A DNA stretch of 64,000 bases from Jejuia sp049889775 (GCA_049889775.1 JBMHCT010000035.1:248001-312000); one strand, 5' to 3'; positions 33,809-44,069 are shown, numbered from the stretch's first letter. Program-made: numbers and translations. The notes: generated by a model not told the origin, from the letters alone.

Positions 33809-36800
33809 ATGAAAACAAATACTAAAGCATTACTGTTTTTAATAATGCTTTTGCCCGTGCTAATGTTTGGGCAAAATGTAGTTAAAGGTTTGGTGACGGA
33901 ACAGTCTACTTCCATTCCTCTTCCAGGTGTAAACGTTGTTATAAAAGGCACATCAACTGGAACCACTACGGATTTTGATGGAAATTATCAGCTTTCCGTA
34001 AATAATGGAGATGTAATTGTATTTTCTTATGTAGGTTATGCATCTCAAGAAATAACGTATTCAGGGCAATCTACCTTAGATATACAATTAGCCGAAGATG
34101 CTGCCCAATTAGAAGAAGTGGTAGTAATTGGTTATGGTACAACTACCAAGAAAGATGCAACTGGATCTGTAGATGTTGTTACTGATAAAGATTTTAACAA
34201 AGGTGCTATTGTGTCTACAGATCAGCTTTTAAATGGTAAAGCTGCTGGTGTAAGAATTACAAACAATGGTGGTTCTCCAGACTCTGCCCCAAATATTCGA
34301 ATTAGGGGTGGATCGTCATTAAATGCGCAAAACAATCCTTTGATTGTAATTGATGGAGTTCCTATAGGAAATGATAATCCTGCTGGTGTAAGCAATCCGT
34401 TAACATTGGTTAACCCTAATGATATTGAAAGCTTTTCTATTTTAAAAGATGCATCAGCAACGGCCATTTATGGTTCTAGAGCATCCAATGGTGTGATTAT
34501 TATTACTACAAAAAAAGGTACTTCAGGCGAAGTGAAATTTAATTTCAGCTCGGATGTATCAGTGAGTAACGCAGGTGTTGGGCTTGATTTTATGGATGGT
34601 AATGAATATTCAAGATTCATTCAAGAATTTCACCCAGAGAGAGTTAATCAATTGGGTGTACCAGCAGGTTCGGTTCAGACCAACGAACCTATTGCTCAAT
34701 CATTAAATGGTAATTCAATATATAATACGGACTGGACGGATGCTGTTTTAAGAACAGCGTATACCTCAAATTCAAACTTTAGTGCTAGAGCTAATTTATT
34801 TGAAAAGATACCATTTAGAGCTTCTATTGGTTATACAAATGCAGAGGGTATTGTGCTTAATGATGATTATGAAAGAATTTCAACTGCAATAAAATTAACA
34901 CCAAAATTATTGGATGATAATTTAAAAATTGATGTTAATGCTAAGGCCATTTTTGTAGATAAAAATGCTATTGATGCAGGTGGTGCAATTGGTGAGGCTT
35001 CACAATTTGACCCTACGAAGCCTATTTTTGATAATTCGCCGGGAAATAGGTTTGGTGGTTATTACCTAACAACTTTTGATGATGGTAGTTTTAGAAGAAA
35101 CATCCAATCTAATCCAGTAGCTAGATTAGAGCAAAGGCAAAGGCCAGAACGTGTATTTCGCTTTCTTGGAAATGTTGAGTTCGATTATAAAATGCCATTT
35201 TTGCCAGAGCTAAAGGCCGTTGTTAATTTGGGGTTAGATGCATCTCAAGCTAAAATTGAAGAACGTTTTAGTGAAAATGCTTTTGAAACCTATCAATTTG
35301 ATGCCAATAATACTGATATTAACTCAAATTTTGTTTTTAATCCAGGTGTTAACTTCAGGGAGAATCAACACATAACAAATACCACTCTAGATGGTTATCT
35401 GCAGTATGCAAAAGATTTAACTGATGGTATTTTGGACAGATATGATGTTCAAGTGGGATATTCTTATCAAAATTTTAAAAACGATGGTAATCAAGACCGT
35501 TTCCTTTATAACGTAGATAGCGGAAATAGAGAAGCATTTATTAATCCCGCAAATCCTAATAACAGATACTTAAACGTGTTAAACTTGCAGTCGTATTTTG
35601 CAAGAGCCAATGTGAGTATTTATGAAAGATACCTATTAACTGTATCATTTAGAGCTGATGCTTCATCATTATTTACTAAAGAGAATAGATGGGGTTATTT
35701 CCCTTCTGCAGCTTTAGCGTGGCAAATTGATGAAGAAGCATTCCTTGAGAATTCTAACTTTATTAACGCACTTAAGGTAAGATTGGGTTGGGGAGAAACT
35801 GGTCAACAAGATATAACAGGTGTTGTGGGATTCTATCCTTCAATTCCGTTGTTTTTAGCTGGTGATGCCAATAGTTTATATTTTCCTAATTCATCCTTGT
35901 ATTCCGCGCAACCTTTTAATCCAGACCTAACATGGGAAAAAACAACCACATATAACTTAGGTTTAGATTTTGCATTTTTTGAGCGAGGCATACTTTCAGG
36001 TTCTTTTGATATTTACAAAAGAAATACCACCGATTTATTAGCTGAAGCTCCTGTTCCTCCAGGACAAGCTCTTACAAATGCATTTGTTGATAACGTAGGC
36101 GAAACAGAAAGTGAAGGTTTTGAATTGAATTTAAATATAAATCCTATTCAAACTGATAAATTAAATGTTGTTATTTCTTCTAACTTATCATATAACAAAA
36201 CCGAGGTTACAGACCTTAATGGGTTAACGGAAATAAATGCGGGCGGTAGTTTAAGAGGTACTGGTAGTAGTTTATTTAGGCACGCTGTTGGTGAGCAAGC
36301 TAGAAGTGCATTTGTATTTAAACAAGTTTATGATGTAAATGGCGACCCCATACCAAATGCTTTTGCCGATTTAAATGGAGATAATCAAATTACTGATGAA
36401 GATAGGTATTATGAGCAAATTGCTCCAAACTGGACTTATGGTTTTGGTTTAAATTTAAACTATAAAAATTGGGATTTAAGTGCAAGTTTTAGAGGGCAAG
36501 TTGGTGGCCATATCTATAACTTTCCGCAACTAAATTACGGGTTCATAGATAGTGCTGTTTCTAGTAGCTTAAACAACATAACCAATGTTTTAAACTTCTA
36601 TGATGGCTCTGCTAATGATGTTTTCGGAGATGTAAGAATAGTAAATGGTAATGGTCAATTTTCCGATCACTACCTTGAAGATGCAACATTTTTAAGATGT
36701 GACAATATCGCACTGGGTCACAGATTTGAGAATATGATTAAAAATGGTGCCATACGTCTTTATGCAGCCGTTACTAATCCATTTTTAATTAGCAACTATT

Positions 36801-36892
36801 CTGGTCAAGATCCTGAAAATTTTGATGGTATCGATAGAAACTTCTATCCAAGACCTACAATTTATACGGTTGGAATCAATTTAGACTTTTAA
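33809..36892 (+). CDS. susC: SusC-like TonB-dependent outer-membrane transporter
   Basis: A 1027-residue protein with a signal peptide ending near MFG-QN. Residues ~24-100 are the carboxypeptidase-regulatory-like domain (GVNVVIKGTSTGTTTDFDGN). The TonB box/plug starts EEVVVIGYGTTTKKDATGS; the SusC signature regions NPLIVIDGVPIGND and ASNGVIIITTKKG follow; a ~700-residue beta-barrel ends in YTVGINLDF. It imports oligosaccharides across the outer membrane in complex with the SusD protein encoded 10 bases downstream. The alpha-glucan hydrolases around it indicate maltodextrin cargo. The ATG at 33809 is chosen; another ATG four bases upstream is out of frame. Confidence 0.95.
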   Translation: MKTNTKALLFLIMLLPVLMFGQNVVKGLVTEQSTSIPLPGVNVVIKGTSTGTTTDFDGNYQLSVNNGDVIVFSYVGYASQEITYSGQSTLDIQLAEDAAQLEEVVVIGYGTTTKKDATGSVDVVTDKDFNKGAIVSTDQLLNGKAAGVRITNNGGSPDSAPNIRIRGGSSLNAQNNPLIVIDGVPIGNDNPAGVSNPLTLVNPNDIESFSILKDASATAIYGSRASNGVIIITTKKGTSGEVKFNFSSDVSVSNAGVGLDFMDGNEYSRFIQEFHPERVNQLGVPAGSVQTNEPIAQSLNGNSIYNTDWTDAVLRTAYTSNSNFSARANLFEKIPFRASIGYTNAEGIVLNDDYERISTAIKLTPKLLDDNLKIDVNAKAIFVDKNAIDAGGAIGEASQFDPTKPIFDNSPGNRFGGYYLTTFDDGSFRRNIQSNPVARLEQRQRPERVFRFLGNVEFDYKMPFLPELKAVVNLGLDASQAKIEERFSENAFETYQFDANNTDINSNFVFNPGVNFRENQHITNTTLDGYLQYAKDLTDGILDRYDVQVGYSYQNFKNDGNQDRFLYNVDSGNREAFINPANPNNRYLNVLNLQSYFARANVSIYERYLLTVSFRADASSLFTKENRWGYFPSAALAWQIDEEAFLENSNFINALKVRLGWGETGQQDITGVVGFYPSIPLFLAGDANSLYFPNSSLYSAQPFNPDLTWEKTTTYNLGLDFAFFERGILSGSFDIYKRNTTDLLAEAPVPPGQALTNAFVDNVGETESEGFELNLNINPIQTDKLNVVISSNLSYNKTEVTDLNGLTEINAGGSLRGTGSSLFRHAVGEQARSAFVFKQVYDVNGDPIPNAFADLNGDNQITDEDRYYEQIAPNWTYGFGLNLNYKNWDLSASFRGQVGGHIYNFPQLNYGFIDSAVSSSLNNITNVLNFYDGSANDVFGDVRIVNGNGQFSDHYLEDATFLRCDNIALGHRFENMIKNGAIRLYAAVTNPFLISNYSGQDPENFDGIDRNFYPRPTIYTVGINLDF

Positions 36893-36902
36893 AAAAATTA
36901 TT

Positions 36903-38459
36903 ATGAAAAAAAGAGTTTATATTTTATTAATTTGTTTATCTGTGCTTGGATTGAATTCTTGCTCAGAAGACCTAGATACTGCTCCGATTACGGAATTGTC
37001 TCTAGAAGAACTTTTAGCGTCAGATCCTAACGCTATTGACGGTCTAATTTCAAGACTTTACGCTTCATTTGCGCTTACTGGCCCTAGTGGCCCTGCAAGT
37101 TCAGATATAGTTAGTCCAGATGCAGGAGAAGGTGCTTTTTTAAGAGCTATAATAAACCTTCAAGATTTCACGGCAGATGCCATGAAAAATCGTTGGGGAG
37201 ATGATGGTTTAGACCAATTAACGACTACATCAAATTGGGATCAAAACAACAAATTCTTTAGGTTGTTTTACGATAGAGCATACTATACTATACCACAGTG
37301 TAACAACTTTTTACAAGTTTTAGATGGTGCAGATTTTCCAAACGAAGAAAACCTAAGAGCAGAAACAAAATTCTTAAGAGCTTTGGCTTACTACAATCTT
37401 ATAGACGTATTTGGAAAAGGGGTGTTGGCCACTGAAGAAAATTTAGGACAATCAGACCCGTTACCAGAGTCTTCACGCCAAGAGCTGTTCGATTTTGTTG
37501 AAGCCGAACTTTTGGAAATTGAACCTATTATCTCAACTACTTCGGATTATGGTAGAGCTAATCGCTATGTTGTTGATATGCTACTCGCTAAATTATATAT
37601 CAATGCCGAGGTTTATACAGGAACAGCAAGATGGGATGATGCTGCTACTTACGTTTCCAAAATAATTAATGAAGGAGGTTACTCTTTAGAGAATAACTTC
37701 ATAAAATTATTTTCAGCAGATAATGATGCAACAAATGAAATTATTTTCCCTCTCTTAGCCGAATCTTTAACCAGTCAAAGTTATGGTAATACAACTTACA
37801 TTGTTAATGGTGGCTTGAGTGCGGATACGATGACACCTTCAGATTTTGGAGCTTCAGCTGGATGGACAGGGCATAGATCTTCTAAAGGTTGGTATGGATT
37901 ATTTGCAGAAAACGAATCTGCTTTGCAATCGTCAACCGATGTTAGGGCGAGCTTATTTTGGACCGAAGGACATAATTACGAAATGAGTGACTACAAAGCC
38001 TGGGAAGACGGTTACCCTTCTGTAAAATTTAGAAATACCGACTCAAGTGGTAGTGGTAACCCTGTTGAATTTTCACCAACAGACTTTCCGTTTTACAGAC
38101 TAGCAGATGTGTATTTAATGTATGCAGAATTAGCTTTAAGAGGCGCTTCGGGTGCTAACCTTCAAGATGCTTTAACTTACGTAAATGCGGTAAGAAGCAG
38201 ATCGGGTGCTTCAACTATTTCCTCTAACGATTTAACTCTAGACTTCGTTCTTGATGAAAGAGCTAGAGAGTTAAACTTAGAAGGACATAGACGTTCAGAT
38301 CTTATTAGGTTCAACAAGTTTACAGGATCTAATTATCTATGGCCTTGGAAAGGTGGCGCAGCAAATGGAACGGCCATCCCAGATACTTACAAGTTGTTCC
38401 CAATTCCAGCAACAGCTTTACAAGCAAACCCTAATTTAACTCAAAACACAGGATTTTAA
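36903..38459 (+). CDS. susD: SusD-like glycan-binding outer-membrane lipoprotein
   Basis: A 518-residue lipoprotein (lipobox LGLNSC, Cys20). The TPR-like fold is indicated by NLRAETKFLRALAYYNLIDVFG, DLLAKLYINAEVYTGT-type helices and the family C-terminus FVLDERARELNLEGHRRSDL followed by KLFPIPATALQANPNL. It caps the SusC barrel and binds substrate at the surface. It is 10 bases from susC and 11 from the following SusE-position gene. Confidence 0.95.
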   Translation: MKKRVYILLICLSVLGLNSCSEDLDTAPITELSLEELLASDPNAIDGLISRLYASFALTGPSGPASSDIVSPDAGEGAFLRAIINLQDFTADAMKNRWGDDGLDQLTTTSNWDQNNKFFRLFYDRAYYTIPQCNNFLQVLDGADFPNEENLRAETKFLRALAYYNLIDVFGKGVLATEENLGQSDPLPESSRQELFDFVEAELLEIEPIISTTSDYGRANRYVVDMLLAKLYINAEVYTGTARWDDAATYVSKIINEGGYSLENNFIKLFSADNDATNEIIFPLLAESLTSQSYGNTTYIVNGGLSADTMTPSDFGASAGWTGHRSSKGWYGLFAENESALQSSTDVRASLFWTEGHNYEMSDYKAWEDGYPSVKFRNTDSSGSGNPVEFSPTDFPFYRLADVYLMYAELALRGASGANLQDALTYVNAVRSRSGASTISSNDLTLDFVLDERARELNLEGHRRSDLIRFNKFTGSNYLWPWKGGAANGTAIPDTYKLFPIPATALQANPNLTQNTGF

Positions 38460-38470
38460 TAAACATAATC

Positions 38471-39841
38471 ATGAAAAACTTAAAGTATATATTTATAATT
38501 TGTATAGCTGTTTTATCATTTACAGCGTGTCAAGAAGATGACGATTTAGTATTTACTGCAGCCCCTCAAGGTGAGTTTGTTTTTACAAACACATTCTTAT
38601 CAGAGTATATTTTACCTGCAGACAATAATACCAACAATAATATCGGAGCAATATTTTCATTCAACCCTGCAGATTTCGGGGTACAGACCAACGTTTCTTA
38701 TGAATTGCAATCATCGGTTTTAGGAGATTTCACCGATGCAACAATGGTAACAACATTGTCTAATGCCAATAATCAAATGGAAGTTACGGTAGCCACTCTT
38801 AAAGAGTTAGCGGAAGCCTACGGTATCACAGCACCAGATTCCGGTATGCTTAATTTTAGAGTACGCGCATATCCAGGTGATACCTCTTCAACTACAGAAG
38901 TATTCACCGAAACAGCGCAATTAACCGTAACACTATTAGAGGCAAGTACTGGAGGAAGCTCTGGAATTGAAATCTCTGAATGGGGAGTTGTTGGTTCTGG
39001 TTATAATGACTGGGGTGGTGCCGGACCTGATGGCGCATTCTACACTACTAGCGAAGCTGGTGTAATAGTAAGTTATGTGACTTTAATTGATGGGCAAATT
39101 AAATTCAGAACCAATAATGATTGGGGAAGTGGTGATGATTTGGGTGATGCCAATGGAGATGGTGTTTTAGATCGAGATTCAGATAATAACATAAATGTAA
39201 CAGCTGGAGATTACAAAATTACAATCAACACAAATGATAATTCATACACCATAGAACCTTATTCTTGGGGTATTGTTGGTTCTGGCTATAATGACTGGGG
39301 TAATGCTGGTCCTGATGCCAAAATGTACTACGATTACACTACAGATACTTTTAAAGTAAGTGTTAGACTTGTTGACGGAGAAATAAAGTTTAGAAGTAAC
39401 AATGACTGGGGAAGTGGTGATGATTTGGGTGATGCTGGTTTAGATGGTATTCTAGATAGAGACTCTGACAATAATATTGCCGTAACTGAAGGACACTATT
39501 TAGTAACAGTAAATTTCAACACTAATGAATATTCTATTGTTGCAGATGACGTTTGGGGAATTGTAGGCTCTGGTTTTAATGATTGGGGTAATGCTGGACC
39601 TGACTTTGCACTTACAGAAATACAGGAAAATGTATTTTACGGTGATGTTGCAACTTTAGTTGATGGAGAGATTAAGTTTAGAAGTAATAACGATTGGGGA
39701 AGTGGTGACGACTTAGGAGATGCTGGTGCAGATGGTATTCTAGATAGAGATTCAGACAATAATATTGCTGTAACGGCTGGTTTATATAGAGTTCGGGTAG
39801 ACTTAAATGATAATAGCTATCAATTAAATAAAATCCAATAA
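38471..39841 (+). CDS. SusE/SusF-position surface starch-binding lipoprotein with three ~95-residue repeats
   Basis: A 456-residue lipoprotein (lipobox VLSFTAC, Cys20). Residues ~22-160 resemble the SusE N-terminal domain (FVFTNTFLSEYILPAD, TVATLKELAEAYGI). The rest is three tandem repeats, each opening WG(V/I)VGSG(Y/F)NDWG and containing IKFR(T/S)NNDWGSGDDLGD followed by a D-x-D/N-x-D-G-like loop (GDGVLDRDSDNN) and a closing beta strand (DNSYTIE). These are probably beta-sandwich carbohydrate-binding modules exposing Trp to glucan; the acidic loop suggests calcium. The gene directly follows susD and ends at a strong terminator. Function as surface alpha-glucan binder is inferred from position and repeats. 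Confidence 0.85.
   Translation: MKNLKYIFIICIAVLSFTACQEDDDLVFTAAPQGEFVFTNTFLSEYILPADNNTNNNIGAIFSFNPADFGVQTNVSYELQSSVLGDFTDATMVTTLSNANNQMEVTVATLKELAEAYGITAPDSGMLNFRVRAYPGDTSSTTEVFTETAQLTVTLLEASTGGSSGIEISEWGVVGSGYNDWGGAGPDGAFYTTSEAGVIVSYVTLIDGQIKFRTNNDWGSGDDLGDANGDGVLDRDSDNNINVTAGDYKITINTNDNSYTIEPYSWGIVGSGYNDWGNAGPDAKMYYDYTTDTFKVSVRLVDGEIKFRSNNDWGSGDDLGDAGLDGILDRDSDNNIAVTEGHYLVTVNFNTNEYSIVADDVWGIVGSGFNDWGNAGPDFALTEIQENVFYGDVATLVDGEIKFRSNNDWGSGDDLGDAGADGILDRDSDNNIAVTAGLYRVRVDLNDNSYQLNKIQ
38981..39841 (+). repeat. Three in-frame tandem repeats of about 285-288 bases
   Basis: Units start at the Trp codons at 38981, 39266 and 39554 (95 and 96 codons apart), the last running to the stop codon. Units 2 and 3 are more alike at DNA level than either is to unit 1, suggesting a later duplication of one unit. 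Confidence 0.85.
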
Positions 39842-39870
39842 ACTATAGAAATCATTTTTTTGAATTAGAA

Positions 39871-39903
39871 AAAAAAGGCACAACTATATTTTGTGCCTTT
39901 TTT
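39871..39903 (+). terminator. Terminator after susCDE
   Basis: A six-A run plus GGCACAA pairs perfectly with TTGTGCC plus a six-T run around a 7-base loop. It lies 30 bases after the SusE-position gene and 15 before the amylase gene, so it may attenuate transcription of the amylase relative to susCDE. Confidence 0.88.
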
Positions 39904-39917
39904 AAACAAATGATGCT

Positions 39918-42900
39918 ATGAAAAAACTACTATTACTATTCATAATATTTAATTGCTTTACAGCTGTTTCACAATCTGTATCTACTGTTCCAGCTATTCC
40001 TATAGCTACTAATGCTGTTACTATAACATTTGATGCTACTGGATCAGAATTGGAAGGTTATACTGGGGATGTTTATGCACATACGGGCGTTCTAACATCT
40101 GCCTCAACAAGTAATAGCGATTGGAAACATGTAATTGGGGCATGGGGAAACAATTCAACTCAGCCTAAATTAAATAGAATTACGACCAATACTTATGAGC
40201 TTGTTATTTCTCCTGATATCTATTCATTTTATAATGTAAATACTACAGAAACCATTACCAATATTGCCATTGTTTTTAGAAGTAGTGATGGTAGTCAACA
40301 ATCTAGACCAGATTTATTTATACAAATTTTTGAAGCTGGCCTAAATATTACTATCACGAACCCTTCTTCCAACGAAGTATTCGAGTTAAATGACAATATA
40401 AATATCTCAGCAGAAGCTAGTAGCGCTGCAAATCTAGAGTTAAAAATTAACAACGTTTCTATAGGTACTGTGGCTTCAGCCACAAGCATATCATTACCAT
40501 ATACATTTACAACTTCTGGAGCCTATACAATTAATGCGATAGCAACGGACGGAATGGAAACAAAGGAAGAAACCATTTCAGTTTATGTTAAAACACCAAC
40601 TCAAAATGAAACTTTACCGACTGGTTTGGAAAATGGTTTAAATAAAAATAGCGATGGTTCCGTAACTTTTGTTCTGCAAGCACCTATGAAAACTGATGTA
40701 TTTCTAATAGGTGCTTTTAATAATTGGGAATTAGATCCAGCATATCAAATGAAGAAAGATGATGACACGTTTTGGCTTACTATTAATGGTTTGGATCCTG
40801 ATATGGAATACGCATATCAATATTATATAGATTACAGCCTTAATCTGGCAGATCCTTATTCAAAGAAAGTGCTAGACCCAGGTAATGATCAATTTATCTC
40901 AGATACAACATATCCAAATTTGATGGATTATCCAGATGGTGCTAGCGGTATTGTATCAACCTTTCAAATAAATGAAACACCATACAATTGGCAAATCAAT
41001 TCGTTCGCAAAACCAGATCAGGAAAATTTAGTGGTTTATGAAATGTTAATTCGAGACTTTACTGAAGATGATTCCTTTTTGGCTGCCATGACGCATCTAG
41101 ATTATCTTGAAAACTTAGGAATAAACGCTATTGAATTAATGCCTGTAAGTGAGTTTGAAGGCAATGATAGTTGGGGTTATAATCCTTCATTTCATGGTGC
41201 TTTAGATAAGTATTACGGTACACAAAATCATTTTAAGCAATTTGTTGATGCGTGCCACCAACGTGGTATTGCTGTAATTATTGATGTAGTATATAACCAT
41301 GCGTTTAGCCAAAGTCCGCTAGCACAAATGTATTGGGATAGTGCAGCCTTTAAGCCAACTGCTGATAATCCCTGGTTGAATCCTGATGCGAGACATCCGT
41401 TTAATGTAGGTTATGATTTTAATCACGAGAGCATATACACAAAAACTTTTGTAAAACAAACTATGAAGTATTGGTTAGAAGAATTTAAAGTTGATGGATT
41501 TAGATTTGATTTATCAAAAGGATTCACTCAAACCAATAACCCAAATAATGTTGGTGCTTGGGGAAATCGTGACGCTTCAAGAATTGCAATCCTTCAAGAT
41601 TATGCAGATTATGTATGGAATAATATTTCGTCAGACGCTTATCTTATTTTGGAGCACTTTGCTGATAATGATGAAGAAAAAGAACTGGCCGATTATGGTT
41701 TCATGTTTTGGGGTAATTTAAATCATAGTTTTAACCAAAATACAATGGGCTATAGTTCGGATGCCAATGTGTCTTGGTTATCATACACAGAACGCAATTG
41801 GAACAACCCTCACGTTATGGGATATATGGAAAGTCATGATGAAGAACGTTTGATGGTTAGAAACCTCAACTACGGAAATTCTAATACCAACCACGACACC
41901 AAAAATTTTAAAACTGCCCTAAAAAGAATTGAGGCAGCATCGGCAATATTTTACAGCATACCAGGACCAAAAATGCTTTGGCAATTTGGAGAGCTGGGAT
42001 ATGATAAAAGTATTAATTGTGAGAGTGATATTACTAACGGAAATTGCAGATTAGATAGAAAACCTGTGGCTTGGACATTGAATTATGACCAAGATGAGGA
42101 TCGGTTAAATCTTTACAATGCTACTGCAAAAATGATAAAATTAAAAACAGAATTCCCTTCCACTTTCAATACAGATGATTATAGCTACAGCTTAAATGGA
42201 TTGGTAAAACGTATTAATTTGAATGATAACACAGGGGATTTTGATGTGGTAGTAATTGCTAATTTTGATCTTGTTGAACAATCAATCAATCCTAATTTTT
42301 CACAAACAGGAACTTGGTATAGTTTAATGCAGAATAATAAACCATTGAACGTATCTAGTGCAACAGAACCCATTTCCTTGAAACCTGGTGAATATTATAT
42401 TTATGGTTCGCAACCTGTCATAGATCCCAACGATTCAGATAGTGATGGTATTCCAAATGCAACTGATTCTTGTTCAAATACCCCCTTTGGAGCTAATGTA
42501 GATGCAAATGGCTGTGAGGTTTTTGATTTACCTGCAAATAATTTTAGATTACAGATTAGTAATGAGACATGCCGCAGTAGTGATAATGGTATTATAGATA
42601 TTTTAGCTTCAGAAAGTTTAAACTATACTTCCACAATTACTGGAAATGGATTAAGCACTTCTGAAACCTTCACCTCATCTTATACTAAGTCTGATTTAGC
42701 TGCTGGTTCTTATCGTATTTGTATTACCGTTGATGGTCAACCTGATTATGAGCAATGCTTCAATATTACAATTACCGAACCTGAAGATTTAGGGGTTCAA
42801 TCCAAAGTAATTGAAAGCAAAAATGCCATTTCATTGAATTTGAGCGGTGGAGACTTGTATAAAATTAACCTTAATGGGGCGTATATTGAAACCTCCTCTT

Positions 42901-43238
42901 CCTACATAGAGCTCCCATTACAAATTGGGAAGAATGTAATTGATATAAAAACTGATAAAGAGTGTCAAGGAGAGTACAAAGCATCTTTCTTTTTAGAAGG
43001 AGAAACTTTGGTTTCACCAAATCCTTTTAATAATTACATAGATATTTTTACTGGGAAATTAGATGCTAATACCGACGCCTCAATAGATATCTATTCCATC
43101 TTAGGCAATCAGGTTTATTCATCATCTACCAAAAATGTTAATCTAAAAATTGATACTTCTAAATTACCAGTAGGAATATATTTGCTAAGAATTGCAACTA
43201 GTAATAGTGCTAAAACCTATAAAATTATAAAAGAGTAA
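39918..43238 (+). CDS. Multidomain secreted GH13 amylase with T9SS sorting domain
   Basis: A 1106-residue enzyme. Signal peptide residues 1-19; beta domain ~22-140 resembling a starch-binding module (DVYAHTGVLTSASTSNSDWK); Ig-like domain ~143-225; CBM48-like domain ~245-330 (VFLIGAFNNWELDP). The GH13 barrel runs ~365-800 with region I DVVYNH, D531 (DGFRFDLSKG), E579 (LILEHF) and D641 (ESHDEER). A thrombospondin-3-type calcium linker follows near residue 830 (DSDSDGIPNATDSC), then a beta region. The C-terminus is a type A T9SS sorting domain (SPNPFNNYIDI ... LPVGIYLLRI). It should be exported by the type IX system and start starch breakdown outside the cell. The stop codon overlaps the next start (TAATG). 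Confidence 0.93.
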   Translation: MKKLLLLFIIFNCFTAVSQSVSTVPAIPIATNAVTITFDATGSELEGYTGDVYAHTGVLTSASTSNSDWKHVIGAWGNNSTQPKLNRITTNTYELVISPDIYSFYNVNTTETITNIAIVFRSSDGSQQSRPDLFIQIFEAGLNITITNPSSNEVFELNDNINISAEASSAANLELKINNVSIGTVASATSISLPYTFTTSGAYTINAIATDGMETKEETISVYVKTPTQNETLPTGLENGLNKNSDGSVTFVLQAPMKTDVFLIGAFNNWELDPAYQMKKDDDTFWLTINGLDPDMEYAYQYYIDYSLNLADPYSKKVLDPGNDQFISDTTYPNLMDYPDGASGIVSTFQINETPYNWQINSFAKPDQENLVVYEMLIRDFTEDDSFLAAMTHLDYLENLGINAIELMPVSEFEGNDSWGYNPSFHGALDKYYGTQNHFKQFVDACHQRGIAVIIDVVYNHAFSQSPLAQMYWDSAAFKPTADNPWLNPDARHPFNVGYDFNHESIYTKTFVKQTMKYWLEEFKVDGFRFDLSKGFTQTNNPNNVGAWGNRDASRIAILQDYADYVWNNISSDAYLILEHFADNDEEKELADYGFMFWGNLNHSFNQNTMGYSSDANVSWLSYTERNWNNPHVMGYMESHDEERLMVRNLNYGNSNTNHDTKNFKTALKRIEAASAIFYSIPGPKMLWQFGELGYDKSINCESDITNGNCRLDRKPVAWTLNYDQDEDRLNLYNATAKMIKLKTEFPSTFNTDDYSYSLNGLVKRINLNDNTGDFDVVVIANFDLVEQSINPNFSQTGTWYSLMQNNKPLNVSSATEPISLKPGEYYIYGSQPVIDPNDSDSDGIPNATDSCSNTPFGANVDANGCEVFDLPANNFRLQISNETCRSSDNGIIDILASESLNYTSTITGNGLSTSETFTSSYTKSDLAAGSYRICITVDGQPDYEQCFNITITEPEDLGVQSKVIESKNAISLNLSGGDLYKINLNGAYIETSSSYIELPLQIGKNVIDIKTDKECQGEYKASFFLEGETLVSPNPFNNYIDIFTGKLDANTDASIDIYSILGNQVYSSSTKNVNLKIDTSKLPVGIYLLRIATSNSAKTYKIIKE

Positions 43239-43957
43239 TGAAAACTGTAATTACATATATTATTGGATGTACGCTAATTGCCATTACTGCATTAAGCTGC
43301 AGCGGTAGGGATGGTGGTGATGACATGACTGATCCAGATCCTGGACAGGTAAATGCTCCGAGCGCAGCTTCGCTTGTATTTCCTGAACAAAATTCGGAAT
43401 GCACAACTGGTTCAAATTTAAGTAGTACGGAAAGCACAATAGTTTTTGACTGGAATGATGCAGACAACACTACATCCTATCAATTATTTGTCAAGAACTT
43501 AGAGACTCAAAATATGCAGAATTACACATCAAACGTTTCGGAAAGGAGTGTTACCATTTCAAGAGGAACACCTTATTCTTGGTATGTGGTTTCTAGAAAC
43601 TCAGGTAACGAGACGGCTCAGAGTACTACTTGGAAATTTTATAATGCTGGTGAGGCAACTTCGTCATATGCCCCATTCCCAGCGGAATTAGTAGCTCCAG
43701 CCCTTGCTCAAACTTTGGCTTCCTCAACCTCTAGTATAACTTTGGAATGGAAGGGTGAAGATGTAGATAATGATATTAAAGTATTTGAAGTATTTTTTGA
43801 TACCATGAATCCACCAGCCACCAAAGTATCTACCACCGAGAGTTCTTCTTTAAATGTAGATGTCAACTCAGGAAATATTTATTACTGGAATATAATCACC
43901 ATTGACAATAATGGTAATAACTCAGAATCTCAAATATTTAGTTTTTCTGTGGATTAG
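43238..43957 (+). CDS. Lipoprotein with two fibronectin type III-like domains
   Basis: A 239-residue lipoprotein (lipobox TALSC, Cys near 21). After a Gly/Asp-rich linker come two Fn3-like beta domains, each with the W-x-W/Y strand pattern: FDWNDADNTTSYQLFVKN ... PYSWYVVSRN, and LEWKGEDVDNDIKVFEVFFD ... IYYWNIITID. It has no catalytic motif. Its start codon overlaps the amylase stop by one base, so the two are translationally coupled. It may hold the secreted amylase or its substrate at the surface; that is inference. Found in the position of an extra starch-binding lipoprotein of the locus. Confidence 0.8.
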   Translation: MKTVITYIIGCTLIAITALSCSGRDGGDDMTDPDPGQVNAPSAASLVFPEQNSECTTGSNLSSTESTIVFDWNDADNTTSYQLFVKNLETQNMQNYTSNVSERSVTISRGTPYSWYVVSRNSGNETAQSTTWKFYNAGEATSSYAPFPAELVAPALAQTLASSTSSITLEWKGEDVDNDIKVFEVFFDTMNPPATKVSTTESSSLNVDVNSGNIYYWNIITIDNNGNNSESQIFSFSVD

Positions 43958-44035
43958 AGAAATATGCTTTAGTTGATTTAAGCATATAGTTTGTTTAGTT
44001 TAGTTTGGTTATTGGTTGAAAGACTAGTAACATAA

Positions 44036-44060
44036 AGGCTCTCGATTGAGAGTCTTTTTT
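44036..44060 (+). terminator. Terminator of the plus-strand alpha-glucan operon
   Basis: A CTCTC/GAGAG stem with a 4-base loop, extended by weaker pairs, is followed by six T's. It lies about 80 bases after the lipoprotein stop codon. Confidence 0.75.
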
Positions 44061-44069
44061 GTGTTTAAT

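Noticed and set aside
38981..39841. Regularly spaced repeats that might suggest a repeat array or CRISPR
   Set aside because: Units are about 285-288 bases, in frame and inside an open gene; they are protein modules. No short repeat-spacer array exists anywhere in the window.
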